From NCBI GenBank assembly GCA_023512255.1, contig JAILZY010000011.1:1-64000 (forward strand): a stretch of 64,000 nucleotides of DNA, given 5' to 3'. The position numbers were made by a program, and so were the translations under genes. Source of the stretch: a bacterium. GTDB taxonomy: Bacteria > SZUA-182 > DTGQ01. Under the pieces are notes generated by a model. That model was not told where the DNA came from and made no database searches. It saw only the letters and a program-made list of their open reading frames with translations. This document shows, piece after piece, positions 13,651 to 22,844 of the stretch (its first letter is position 1; the number at the start of each line of letters is the position of its first letter).

Positions 13651-14253
13651 ATGAAACAGCTTGCTAATAAAATAATCAAGAAGATATCACTAGAAATAAT
13701 TTATGAAGCTGTAGAAGAAAAAACGACAGAAATCAGAAGAGATATTGTAGAACTTAAAAATAAACAGGAAGCTGATTTTCGCTATTTAAATACACAAATA
13801 AGCCAAGTCAAAGATGTTCTCGGTCAAAAAATTGATATTCAAATTAATCAATTAAACCAGAAAATTGATAATCAAGCTAATCAATTAAACCAGAAAATTG
13901 ATAGTCAGATTGGACAGCTAAACCAGAAAATCGATAGTCAAATTGGACAGCTAAATAGTCAAATTGGACAGCTAAACCAAAAAATTGATAGTCAGATTGG
14001 ACAGCTAAATAGTCAGATCGGACAGCTAAACCAGAAAATCGATAGTCAGATTGGACAGCTAAATAGTCAAATTGGACAGCTAAACCAGAAAATCGATAGT
14101 CAAACTGGCCAATTGAACCAAAAAATTGATAGTCAAATTGGACAGCTAAACCAAAAAATTGATAATCAAATTGGACAGCTAAACCAAAGACTTGATATTC
14201 TCATTAAAATGTTTATTGAATTTACAAAAAGTGGGAATGAAAATGGGAAATGA
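13651..14253 (+). CDS. Low-complexity coiled-coil repeat protein
   Basis: Repeated QIGQLNQKIDS (11 aa) and QIGQLNS (7 aa) units. Confidence 0.75.
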   Translation: MKQLANKIIKKISLEIIYEAVEEKTTEIRRDIVELKNKQEADFRYLNTQISQVKDVLGQKIDIQINQLNQKIDNQANQLNQKIDSQIGQLNQKIDSQIGQLNSQIGQLNQKIDSQIGQLNSQIGQLNQKIDSQIGQLNSQIGQLNQKIDSQTGQLNQKIDSQIGQLNQKIDNQIGQLNQRLDILIKMFIEFTKSGNENGK

Positions 14254-14346
14254 AAAATTGCGTATTAAATGCTTACAAGTTGAAAATAAAGGCAAAAACC
14301 CTCACTTTTTCTTTTCTTACCTTGAGAGCAATACTGAAAAATCTAA

Positions 14347-14421
14347 TGGTGGGCGATACTGGGATCGAACCAGTGGCCCCTGCCGTGTGAAGACAGTGCT
14401 CTCCCGCTGAGCTAATCGCCC
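14347..14421 (-). tRNA. tRNA-Val (anticodon CAC), CCA encoded
   Basis: Reverse complement GGGCGATTAGCTCAGCGGGAGAGCACTGTCTTCACACGGCAGGGGCCACTGGTTCGATCCCAGTATCGCCCACCA folds as cloverleaf; loop TT-CAC-AC. Confidence 0.93.
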
Positions 14422-14495
14422 TTCATTCACTTTCTGACCTCTATACTTGTATCAAATTTCCCTTATTGTGTCAAGCTGATTAAAAAGACTAGCAG

Positions 14496-14585
14496 ATGTT
14501 CCCCACACCCTTAGATAGAGGTGAGCCACCGGATACCGCACCGATTAGCCGAACGAATGTTCCCCACACCCTTGGATAGAGGAGA
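14496..14585. repeat. Two 29-bp direct repeats separated by 32 bp (CRISPR-like geometry, degenerate)
   Basis: ATGTTCCCCACACCCTTRGATAGAGGWGA at 14496-14524 and 14557-14585 (27/29 identical), period 61 bp. Confidence 0.7.
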
Positions 14586-15179
14586 TTATGGGAGTCTGCA
14601 ATAAAGATGGAAACATCTGGCCCTGACCTATAAGTTCCATTGACAGATAGTTCAGCTTGTGGTAAGAATATAATATATTTTTAAGAGTAGGCATAATTTT
14701 ATATCTTGAGGAGAAGAATAATTATGTATCTGAAAAAGATTCACTTGTATGGATTTGTTGGACAATATTGACCCTGGGGAGCTAACTCTGGCCGGTGGTC
14801 GGGGCAATATGAGGGATGAGACGATGTTTTTATTATCATTTTTTTTAAAACTTCAATCTGTTATCCAAAAAATTAAATCATGCCTTTCAATTAAAGCCGC
14901 GTTTGATTCGGGCACGCAGTCTCAGGTTATCAACTGTGGTCTAAGAGTGCCTCTTTTCTTCTTTTCACCATCCTCCCAGAAAACATCCCCTATTGAAATA
15001 TTCCCTTACCTTATCCGGTCATGGTTTTCTCTTTTTTCAGAAATTACCCGCCCTACAGTGGTAGGAAGTAGGGGTAAATTTTTTCAAAATCAAATCCGAA
15101 TTTCCTGATAAATTTCTTGATAATTTTCATCAGGGAGTCGGAAATTTAAAATTTTTTAAGAATTATTTTGAGAATTATC

Positions 15180-15270
15180 GAGGGTAATGGTACTGGTGTG
15201 CCCCACGGACTTCAAATCCGTCGGTCGGCCTGTGCAAGGGCCGTAGGAGGTTCGATTCCCCTTACCCTCT
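15180..15270 (+). tRNA. selC: tRNA-Sec (anticodon TCA), selenocysteine tRNA
   Basis: GAGGGTAATGGTACTGGTGTGCCCCACGGACTTCAAATCCGTCGGTCGGCCTGTGCAAGGGCCGTAGGAGGTTCGATTCCCCTTACCCTC: anticodon stem ACGGA-CTTCAAA-TCCGT, long variable arm, about 8-bp acceptor, selB downstream. Confidence 0.93.
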
Positions 15271-15331
15271 TTAAATTTTATTCAGAAACTTTATCAAGGG
15301 GGCGAAGCAATGACCTTATCAAAAGTCTAAG

Positions 15332-15446
15332 CGGTCTTTTCGCTAATAAAGCGCGCAAGCTGCGGCGGCACAAGGTCCGCCCCGACAATTGATTGGATAA
15401 TTGATCCGCTGTACGCACTTGTGTTACACACTTGGCGAGGAAACCA
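15332..15446 (+). mobile_element. MITE-like element, family A copy 2, TSD CTAAG
   Basis: CGGTCTTTTCGCTAATAAAGCGCGCAAGC...CACTTGGCGAGGAAACCA flanked by CTAAG (15327-15331, 15447-15451). Confidence 0.83.
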
Positions 15447-15600
15447 CTAAGCAATTACTACACTTTTGCAGAAATTTCTTATCGCCTTGAAATCCTTGAA
15501 AGTTACCTCTAATAGCAAATCCAGTAAAATCAAGGCCTTGGAGAAAAAGTGCAAAAGCATAGCAATTAATAAATTGTAAAAATTCAGGTGATTTATCTCT

Positions 15601-17523
15601 ATGAAAAACGTAGTTATTGGTCTTGCTGGGCATATTGATCATGGCAAGACTGCTCTGGCCAAGGCTCTTACTGGCATAGACACTGATCGGCTGAAAGAGG
15701 AAAAGGAGCGAGGCATATCGATAGAATCAGGCTTCGCACCCTGTCGGCTTCCCAATGGACAGCTGGTGAGTATTGTTGATTGCCCAGGCCATGAAAAGTT
15801 TATCAAGAATATGCTCAGGGGCATCTCTGGGGTCGATGTGGCCATACTGGTTGTCGCCGCCGATGATGGCCCTATGCCTCAGACTAGAGAGCACCTTGAT
15901 ATTCTTGCCCTCCTGGGAATCAGGCGCGGGCTGGTAGTAATCAATAAGATTGATCTTGTGGACAGAGACTGGCTTGAGCTAGTTCATGAGGAAATCATCA
16001 GGCTGATTGAGCCAACTTTCCTTCGACAGGCGCCGATTATCAACTGTTCATGCCGAAGCGGAGAAGGGATTGAACAATTGAAAAAAGCCCTGATGGAAGC
16101 TGTGGACAAGGTTGAGAGAGCTAGCTTAAGGGAGGAATTTAGACTTCCTGTGGATCGGGTTTTTTCAATCCCTGGCTACGGCACAGTGGCTACTGGCACT
16201 TTAGTGGATGGCGAGGTAATGGCTGGATCGACAGCCGTGGTTTATCCTGAAGGTCGCAAAGTCAAAATCCGCGCTCTCCAGGTTCATAATCAGTGGGTAG
16301 AAGAAGCCCAGGCTGGGCAGCGAGTTGGCTTTAACCTGGCCAATATAGGGATATCTGAGCTAAAGAGAGGAGATGTTATCGCCTCACCAGGCTCCCTTCT
16401 GCCTACCACTATCCTGGATGCCAGGCTCCGATATCTGGAATCTAACCTTGCTCCCTTGACCAATAGAACCAGGGTCCGGTTGCATACCGGAACTACTGAA
16501 GTCATAGCTAGAGTGATTTACATGGATAGGGAGAAAATCGAGCCTGGTGAGCAGGCTATTGTTCAGTTCAGGCTGGAAGAGAAGGTTGCACCCGCGGTCT
16601 TTGACCGATATATTATCCGCTCGCTCAGCCCTGCCCATACTATCGGCGGAGGAGTTATCTTGGACGCCTACTCAAGGCGCTATAGTGCCACAGAGGGCAA
16701 CAGCAGAGCGGCTCACCTAAAGCTTCTGGAGGAGGGAAAATTCGAGCAGTTTATCATCGAGACACTTTCACGGTATAAATTTCATCCCTGCACTCGGAGT
16801 GAACTGATTCGCAAGACTGCCCTCTCTCGCAAAGAGCTTGACCAGACCCTGGCCCGGCTACAGGCTGAGGGCGAAATTTGCCCCCTTGATGATGAAGAAT
16901 TTTTGATATCCAGTAGGCAGGCAATCTGTATCAAGGAAAAACTGATCGATACATTGAAAGATTTTCATCGTAAAAATCCTCTTGAAAAAGGGATGGGGAA
17001 AGAGCTCCTCAGGTCAAAGATAGCCGTAGAAATAGATAGCCGGCTTTTCCATCATCTCATCAGGGAGCTTGAGATGAGCCGGACAATCGTCTCTGACGGC
17101 CCAACGATCAGGCTGGCTGACCACAGCCTATCTTTCAGCTCAGGGCAAAAAGAGATTATCAAGACCATGGAACGGGAACTTTTGGCCAGCGGCCTGCGGC
17201 CATTAAAGATAACGCAGCTATATCAGAATATCCCCCATAGGGGAGAGGAGGTGGACAGATTATTAAAGGTGCTCATAGATCAAGGCATTTTCATCCGAAT
17301 TGCTCAAGATACCATTATGCATAGCCAGCCTTTCCATGAGCTCAGAGAGATGATAAAGGCGCATATCAAGGAGCAGGGAAAGCTTACCCTCCATGATTTT
17401 CGGGACCAGATAGCAGATCTTGGTCGAATAAAAACCGTTCAGATTCTGGAATACTTAGATTCTATCGGTTTCACTAGACGAATCGGTGATATTCGAGTGC
17501 TTACAAGATCTGAAAACAAATAA
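15601..17523 (+). CDS. selB: Selenocysteine-specific translation elongation factor
   Basis: GLAGHIDHGKTALAKALTGIDTDRLKEEKERGISIESGFA and winged-helix C-terminus; adjacent tRNA-Sec. Confidence 0.95.
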   Translation: MKNVVIGLAGHIDHGKTALAKALTGIDTDRLKEEKERGISIESGFAPCRLPNGQLVSIVDCPGHEKFIKNMLRGISGVDVAILVVAADDGPMPQTREHLDILALLGIRRGLVVINKIDLVDRDWLELVHEEIIRLIEPTFLRQAPIINCSCRSGEGIEQLKKALMEAVDKVERASLREEFRLPVDRVFSIPGYGTVATGTLVDGEVMAGSTAVVYPEGRKVKIRALQVHNQWVEEAQAGQRVGFNLANIGISELKRGDVIASPGSLLPTTILDARLRYLESNLAPLTNRTRVRLHTGTTEVIARVIYMDREKIEPGEQAIVQFRLEEKVAPAVFDRYIIRSLSPAHTIGGGVILDAYSRRYSATEGNSRAAHLKLLEEGKFEQFIIETLSRYKFHPCTRSELIRKTALSRKELDQTLARLQAEGEICPLDDEEFLISSRQAICIKEKLIDTLKDFHRKNPLEKGMGKELLRSKIAVEIDSRLFHHLIRELEMSRTIVSDGPTIRLADHSLSFSSGQKEIIKTMERELLASGLRPLKITQLYQNIPHRGEEVDRLLKVLIDQGIFIRIAQDTIMHSQPFHELREMIKAHIKEQGKLTLHDFRDQIADLGRIKTVQILEYLDSIGFTRRIGDIRVLTRSENK

Positions 17524-17561
17524 GGGATAACCATAAGAAATAAACAAGGGAGTGATAACCA

Positions 17562-18335
17562 ATGAACAAGCATAGGATTTCGATACCCTTATTCGCCATG
17601 TTAACAGCTTTTTCAATAAGTTATTTTATCCTCTGCCCAGCCCACCAGATTGCAGCCGCACCCCGTATTCTCTTTCCTGTTTCATCGTTCGATTTTGGGG
17701 AAATTTATCAGAATAAGACGGTTAGTCATATTTTTACCTTCCAGAATACCGGCGATGAGGTGTTGAATATTACCGAGGTAAAGACATCTTGCGGCTGTAC
17801 CGCGGCCGTGCTTTCTCAAAAATCGATCAAGCCGACCGAGACAGGAAAGATCGAGGTTAGCTTCAATTCTGCCTATCGCCGGGGTAAGCAGCACAAGATC
17901 ATCTATGTTCATTCTAATGATCCGGCCAATCCGATTACCCAGTTGACTATCGAGGCCCTGGTCAAGGTCGATCTGGAAGCTACTCCAGCCAATGTTTACT
18001 TTAATCAGATAAAAGCGGATCAGGCAGCTAATCAGGAAGTGGTGCTGAAAAATACCGGCCAGGAGAGCATGTCAATTTTATCGATGCAAACCTCTCCTTC
18101 GGCTGGCATATCAGTAAAAATCGCCTCAGAAAAAGCTGCTTCAGAGCAGATTAACCAGCCGCTCAGTCTCAAACCGAATGAGTCTTTGAAGATCATTGTT
18201 TCGGCAAAACCGATAGACAATAATCCCCGCCTGAGCGGACAGGTAAGGATCAAAACAGACAGTAAAACCACTCCAGAGGTAATTATACCGGTATTTTTAT
18301 CCCTAGACACTACTTCTGCTCCCAACAGGAAATAA
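17562..18335 (+). CDS. DUF1573 domain exported protein
   Basis: Signal peptide; FDFGEIYQNKTVSHIFTFQNTGDEVLNITEVKTSCGCTAA. Confidence 0.85.
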   Translation: MNKHRISIPLFAMLTAFSISYFILCPAHQIAAAPRILFPVSSFDFGEIYQNKTVSHIFTFQNTGDEVLNITEVKTSCGCTAAVLSQKSIKPTETGKIEVSFNSAYRRGKQHKIIYVHSNDPANPITQLTIEALVKVDLEATPANVYFNQIKADQAANQEVVLKNTGQESMSILSMQTSPSAGISVKIASEKAASEQINQPLSLKPNESLKIIVSAKPIDNNPRLSGQVRIKTDSKTTPEVIIPVFLSLDTTSAPNRK

Positions 18336-18482
18336 GCTTGGCCATACTATCGACTATATCTATAACCACTATAGATTTTTTCGATATTATTCTTGACTTT
18401 CTGAAACCAGCAAGTATTATTTACTATAACTAGATTATAATTGCATGAATTGCCTGATGCCGGGGTAATTTTTATCCATAAT

Positions 18483-18572
18483 TGCTCTTATTTATTAGCT
18501 ACTATTGAGAGACATAACCCTAATAAGAGCTAAGCTCCTTTGAGGGGTTATGGTGTCTGATATATAAGAGCG
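18483..18572 (+). mobile_element. MITE-like element, family B copy 2, TSD TCCATAAT
   Basis: (T)GCTCTTATTTATTAGC...GATATATAAGAGCG flanked by TCCATAAT (18475-18482, 18573-18580). Confidence 0.87.
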
Positions 18573-18631
18573 TCCATAATTTTTATCCGCTACTTTGAGG
18601 CTTATTATTATGACCTTGAGGCTTATATAGT

Positions 18632-18898
18632 ATGGCTGTCTATGCGATCATCACCTTCCACACTACCCACTTTGCCCTGAAGGCCAAAAAAGTGCTTGAA
18701 AAAACTGACCAGGAGATAGAAATGATCCCGGTGCCGAGGGAATTTAGCTCTAACTGCGGCTTTTGCTGCAAGCTGCCTTGGTCGGAGCGGGAGAAAGCCG
18801 AAAGGGTTTTGCTCGATAGCCAGGTGGAGATCGACCAGATTTATCGATGGGAGCGGGATGATGAGGCAGAGAAGAAAAAAAGGTTTAGGTTTATCTAG
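18632..18898 (+). CDS. DUF3343 domain protein (putative Se/S carrier-like)
   Basis: 88 aa; AIITFHTTHFALKAKKVLE...MIPVPREFSSNCGFCCKLPW. Confidence 0.8.
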   Translation: MAVYAIITFHTTHFALKAKKVLEKTDQEIEMIPVPREFSSNCGFCCKLPWSEREKAERVLLDSQVEIDQIYRWERDDEAEKKKRFRFI

Positions 18899-18958
18899 GT
18901 CAGGCTTATTCAGGTTTATCTAAGTGATAATTTAATTGATTCTTCAAGGAGAGATCGT

Positions 18959-19612
18959 ATGGCGATAACGGTTGATGCTCGGGGGTTGGATTGTCCTAAG
19001 CCGGTAATAAAAACAAAGGAAGCCCTTGAGCAGGCAGCTGGCCAGCCTCTTTTGGTCATGGTCAGCAGCGCGGCTTCGAAGGAGAATGTGATCAGGTTTC
19101 TCAACCGAAACGGGGTAGCGGTTGAGCGGGTAGAAGAACGGGGAGGTGAGTTTCACATCTATACTGCAGGCTGCGAAGGTCTAGGGCAGGATGTTCAGCC
19201 GGTCTCACCCGGCGCAGAGCCCCAGTCCGCGGACTGCTCCTGTAACTCTTCTCAGGCTCCATCTTGGCCTTTGGGTAGAGGCACAGTGCTCTTTATCACT
19301 AGAGATCGGATTGGCTCTGGGAGCGATGAGCTTGGCATGAGCCTTCTTGTGGCTTTTATAGCCACAATTAGGGAACTTTCCGCTCAGCCAAGGACAATCT
19401 GCTTCATGAACAGTGGGGTAAAGCTGACAGTCAATGGAGCCCCGACCCTCTCTTACCTGAAGGAACTTGAGGAAAAGGGAGTCGAGCTTCTGGTCTGTGG
19501 AACCTGTCTGAATTACTTCAACCTTACCCAGGAACTTGGGGTAGGCAAGGTGTCCAATATGTATGACATTTCCGAAACACTGCTTAAGTCAGCTAAAGTA
19601 ATCACCATTTAG
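18959..19612 (+). CDS. yedF: Sulfurtransferase-like selenium metabolism protein YedF
   Basis: TusA-like N-terminus VDARGLDCPKPVIKTKEAL plus DsrE-like C-terminus. Confidence 0.88.
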   Translation: MAITVDARGLDCPKPVIKTKEALEQAAGQPLLVMVSSAASKENVIRFLNRNGVAVERVEERGGEFHIYTAGCEGLGQDVQPVSPGAEPQSADCSCNSSQAPSWPLGRGTVLFITRDRIGSGSDELGMSLLVAFIATIRELSAQPRTICFMNSGVKLTVNGAPTLSYLKELEEKGVELLVCGTCLNYFNLTQELGVGKVSNMYDISETLLKSAKVITI

Positions 19613-19635
19613 TTATAGTTAACATTTAGTTTTAG

Positions 19636-19737
19636 TGGTTCTTTCGCTAAATGCGAGATCAGATCCAATTACCCAATCAATTGTAGGGGCGGACCTTGGG
19701 TCCGCCCAAATTGCGCACTTTATTAGCGAAAAGACCA
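19636..19737 (-). mobile_element. MITE-like element, family A copy 3, TSD TTTAG
   Basis: TGGTTCTTTCGCTAA...TTAGCGAAAAGACCA flanked by TTTAG (19631-19635, 19738-19742); REP-like core GTAGGGGCGGACCTTGGGTCCGCCC. Confidence 0.87.
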
Positions 19738-19834
19738 TTTAGTTAATAAGAGCTGATAGTTAAAAAGGGCTGAACTGTGAGTATTTTAGTATTTTTAGAA
19801 AAACTAGACCGCAAGTTAGCTGGGCAAGCCGCAG

Positions 19835-20983
19835 ATGATCTATTTTGACCATGCAGCCACATCAGGAATTAAGCCTCCCGCAGTGATCGAGGCTATAGTT
19901 GATTGCCTGAAGAACGCCAACGCTAACCCGGGCCGCTCCTCGCATTCGCTGTCGATCAAGGCCGCCGAGATTATCTATCGGACCCGTGAGGTCATCGGTG
20001 AGCTATTCAACTTTCCCGAAACGGAAAATATTATCCTGACCAAAAATGCCACCGAGGCCTTGAATCTGGCTATTTATGGAACGCTGGGATCAGGAGGGGG
20101 AGAAGCAATTACCACCTCGATGGAGCACAATTCTGTCCTAAGGCCGCTCAACCGCCTGAGAGAAAAGGGCTTGATCAGGCTAAAAATAGTTGAGGGAGAC
20201 ACAAATGGCCTGATATCCCCTCAGAAGATCGAGGAGGCCATAAGTGATAATACCCGACTGGTAATCGCTACGGCAGCTTCCAATGTCTGCGGCAGCCGGC
20301 TTGATCTTGAGGGAATCTTGCAGGTCTGCCAGTCCAAGGGAGTGAAGCTTCTGGTCGATGCTGCTCAAGGGGCTGGAGCGATAGAGATTGATTTAACCAA
20401 GACCCCATTTGATTTTTTGGCTATAACCGGACATAAGCATCTTTTCGGACCGCAGGGGACCGGAGCTTTGATTATCAAGGAGCCTGATTCTCTGGAGCCT
20501 TTTATGTGCGGTGGGACGGGCAGCTTATCGGAGAAAACCATCCAGCCTGACTTTCCGCCGGATAAATTCGAGGCTGGGACCCTGAACACGCCAGGGTGTG
20601 CAGGTCTTTGTGCTGGGATCGAATTTATTCTCTCCGAAGGGCTCAATAAAATTATTAGCCGGGAGCAGCATCTAGTGAGCTATCTGCTCGATAAGCTCAG
20701 CGGGATTGAGGAAGCCAAAGTTTATGCAGCCGAGGTCACTGATCGGTTGGCTGTAGTTTCATTCAATTTGGAAGGGGCGATGCCATCAGAGGTTTCTCAC
20801 TATCTTGACCGCAAGTGGCAAATCTATACCCGACCAGGGCTTCACTGTGCCCCCCAGGCTCATCAGACGCTAGGCAGCTTCCCTCAAGGAACGGTTCGTA
20901 TCAGCCTCTCTTACTTTAATACCGAACAGGAGATTGACACAGCCATCGAGGCCCTAAAATCTTATGTATGCACTAGAAGCTAA
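19835..20983 (+). CDS. Class V aminotransferase, cysteine desulfurase / selenocysteine lyase family
   Basis: YFDHAATSGIKPPAV, VDAAQGAGAIEID, TGHKHLFGPQGTG PLP-lysine motif. Confidence 0.88.
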   Translation: MIYFDHAATSGIKPPAVIEAIVDCLKNANANPGRSSHSLSIKAAEIIYRTREVIGELFNFPETENIILTKNATEALNLAIYGTLGSGGGEAITTSMEHNSVLRPLNRLREKGLIRLKIVEGDTNGLISPQKIEEAISDNTRLVIATAASNVCGSRLDLEGILQVCQSKGVKLLVDAAQGAGAIEIDLTKTPFDFLAITGHKHLFGPQGTGALIIKEPDSLEPFMCGGTGSLSEKTIQPDFPPDKFEAGTLNTPGCAGLCAGIEFILSEGLNKIISREQHLVSYLLDKLSGIEEAKVYAAEVTDRLAVVSFNLEGAMPSEVSHYLDRKWQIYTRPGLHCAPQAHQTLGSFPQGTVRISLSYFNTEQEIDTAIEALKSYVCTRS

Positions 20984-21102
20984 TTGTTATATTGTTATAT
21001 AGTTATCCAGAAACTAATTGTTATATAGTTATTTATTATATAGTTATTTATATAGTTATATACCTTAAATAATCACCATGTTTACAGATAAGGAGAGAGT
21101 GT

Positions 21103-21975
21103 ATGTCAGAGCGTATATCTAAGCGGGTATCTATTATAAAGATGAAAAAAATAACTACCGTATTATTGATTATGGCTTGTTTAATCCTGGGCAGTGCGGG
21201 AGAGGGGGTGCAGGCCGGAGCCCTAGATTCTTTCAAGGATGAGAAGGGAGTATTAAAAATAGCTGGTGGTACAGCCCATATCCCAGTGATGCAAGAGGTG
21301 GCTAAGCGGATTATGGAGATTAATCCAGAGATCCAGATAACCATTGCTGGTGGTGGCTCTGGGGTTGGAATCAAACAGGTAGGGGAAGGGCTGGTTCAGA
21401 TAGGTAATTCTGGACGAAAACCAACTGATGAGGAGATCCAAAAGTATAATCTCAAAATGTTCCAGTGGGCCCTTGATGGCGTAGGTATTATTGTTCATCC
21501 TGATAATAAAGTTAGAAATCTGACCAAAGCCCAGGTTATAGATATCTTCTCAGGCAAGATCGACAATTGGAAACTCGTTGGCGGTCCAGATAAAGGGATC
21601 AATGTCTACACCAGAGATGAGGCCAGCGGCACCCGTGAAGTTTTTTGGGAAAAGGCTTTGGATAAGGGAGCGATTAGTCCAAAAGCTAATTTCGTCGCCT
21701 CAAACGGAGCCATGAAATCAGCCATATCAAAGGATCCTTATGGCATAGGATATGTTTCCGTTGGCCATATTGATGAGACGGTAGCTCCGGTTGCTTTCGA
21801 TGGAGTGTTGCCGACTCTGGATAATGTGAAACAGGGTAAGTATACTATTAGTCGAGGGCTTTATAGTAATACTAAGGGAGAGCCTTCAGGGTTGACTAAA
21901 AAATTTATTGATTATCTTTTTACGCCCGAAGGTCAAAAAATCGTTGAAAGTAATGGCTTTATCTCAATCAAATGA
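21103..21975 (+). CDS. pstS: PstS-like phosphate-type ABC transporter substrate-binding protein
   Basis: Signal peptide; GGGSGVGIKQVGEGLVQIGNSGRKPTDEE, YTRDEASGTREVFWE. Confidence 0.85.
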   Translation: MSERISKRVSIIKMKKITTVLLIMACLILGSAGEGVQAGALDSFKDEKGVLKIAGGTAHIPVMQEVAKRIMEINPEIQITIAGGGSGVGIKQVGEGLVQIGNSGRKPTDEEIQKYNLKMFQWALDGVGIIVHPDNKVRNLTKAQVIDIFSGKIDNWKLVGGPDKGINVYTRDEASGTREVFWEKALDKGAISPKANFVASNGAMKSAISKDPYGIGYVSVGHIDETVAPVAFDGVLPTLDNVKQGKYTISRGLYSNTKGEPSGLTKKFIDYLFTPEGQKIVESNGFISIK

Positions 21976-22835
21976 TCAATATCCCCGAAAAGGCGGCTGA
22001 GAAATTATTTCTTCTGCCGACAGTGATTAGTATTGCTATAACTATCGGTATATTTGGATTTATGCTCCTGCTGGGCCTTCCTCTGATCATCAGAGGAGGG
22101 CATTTTTTAAATCTACTGGCTCAGTCGTGGGCGCCAGGTTCTGGTTTATACGGCATTTATCCTATGATCGTGGGGAGTCTGAGCATTGCCAGTTTGAGTC
22201 TTGTCTTTGCCTTTCCGCTGAGTTTGGGATGTTCTGTCCTGATTAGTGTAGTTGGCCATGAGGTCTTCGGTCGCTTCTTGAGAGGAGTAGTTCAGCTCAT
22301 GACCGGCATACCTACGGTTATTTATGGATTTGTGGGTGTTTTTCTGCTGGTTCCCAGAATAAGAGAAATATTTCAACGCGGCTCTGGAATGTGTATTCTG
22401 TCTGCTTCACTGATGCTGGCAGTGCTAATTTCTCCGACCATGATTCTCTTTTTTACCGACAGCTTTGATCATGTCCCCAAATCCTATGGCCAGGCTGCTG
22501 AGGCCTTAGGGGCGAGCAAGGGGCAAAAATTCCTTTACGTCACGCTACCCTGTGCCTGGCGGGGTGTGCTGACCGGGCTCATCCTGGCAGGGGGCAGAGC
22601 CCTTGGAGATACCCTTATCGCCTTGATGCTTGCTGGGAATGCGATTCAGATTCCTGGCTCTGTTTTAGACTCAGCCAGAACATTAACCTCTCACATAGCC
22701 TTAGTGTTTGCTGCCGACTATGAAAGCCTGGAATTTAAATCGATATTTGCCTGTGGAATGTCGCTCTACCTATTGGCGACTTTGCTTGTCTTGGGGGCCA
22801 GGGGCCTATGGCATAGGAATGAAGGAGAAAAATAA
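21972..22835 (+). CDS. pstC: PstC-like ABC transporter permease
   Basis: Permease with GIPTVIYGFVGVFLLVP and EALGASKGQKFLYVTLP. Confidence 0.85.
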   Translation: MINIPEKAAEKLFLLPTVISIAITIGIFGFMLLLGLPLIIRGGHFLNLLAQSWAPGSGLYGIYPMIVGSLSIASLSLVFAFPLSLGCSVLISVVGHEVFGRFLRGVVQLMTGIPTVIYGFVGVFLLVPRIREIFQRGSGMCILSASLMLAVLISPTMILFFTDSFDHVPKSYGQAAEALGASKGQKFLYVTLPCAWRGVLTGLILAGGRALGDTLIALMLAGNAIQIPGSVLDSARTLTSHIALVFAADYESLEFKSIFACGMSLYLLATLLVLGARGLWHRNEGEK

Positions 22836-22844
22836 GGGAGAAAA

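Noticed and set aside
14749-15108. 119-aa ORF MDLLDNIDPGELTL...
   Set aside because: No recognisable domain, low-complexity content and intergenic context; not supported as a gene
15601-20983. Search for an in-frame TGA selenoprotein in the Se locus
   Set aside because: The intact ORFs read through normally and no convincing TGA-interrupted conserved gene was seen
20984-21065. TTATATAGTTAT repeats upstream of pstS as a regulatory array
   Set aside because: Low-complexity AT repeats without a recognisable Pho-box or LysR site; more likely slippage
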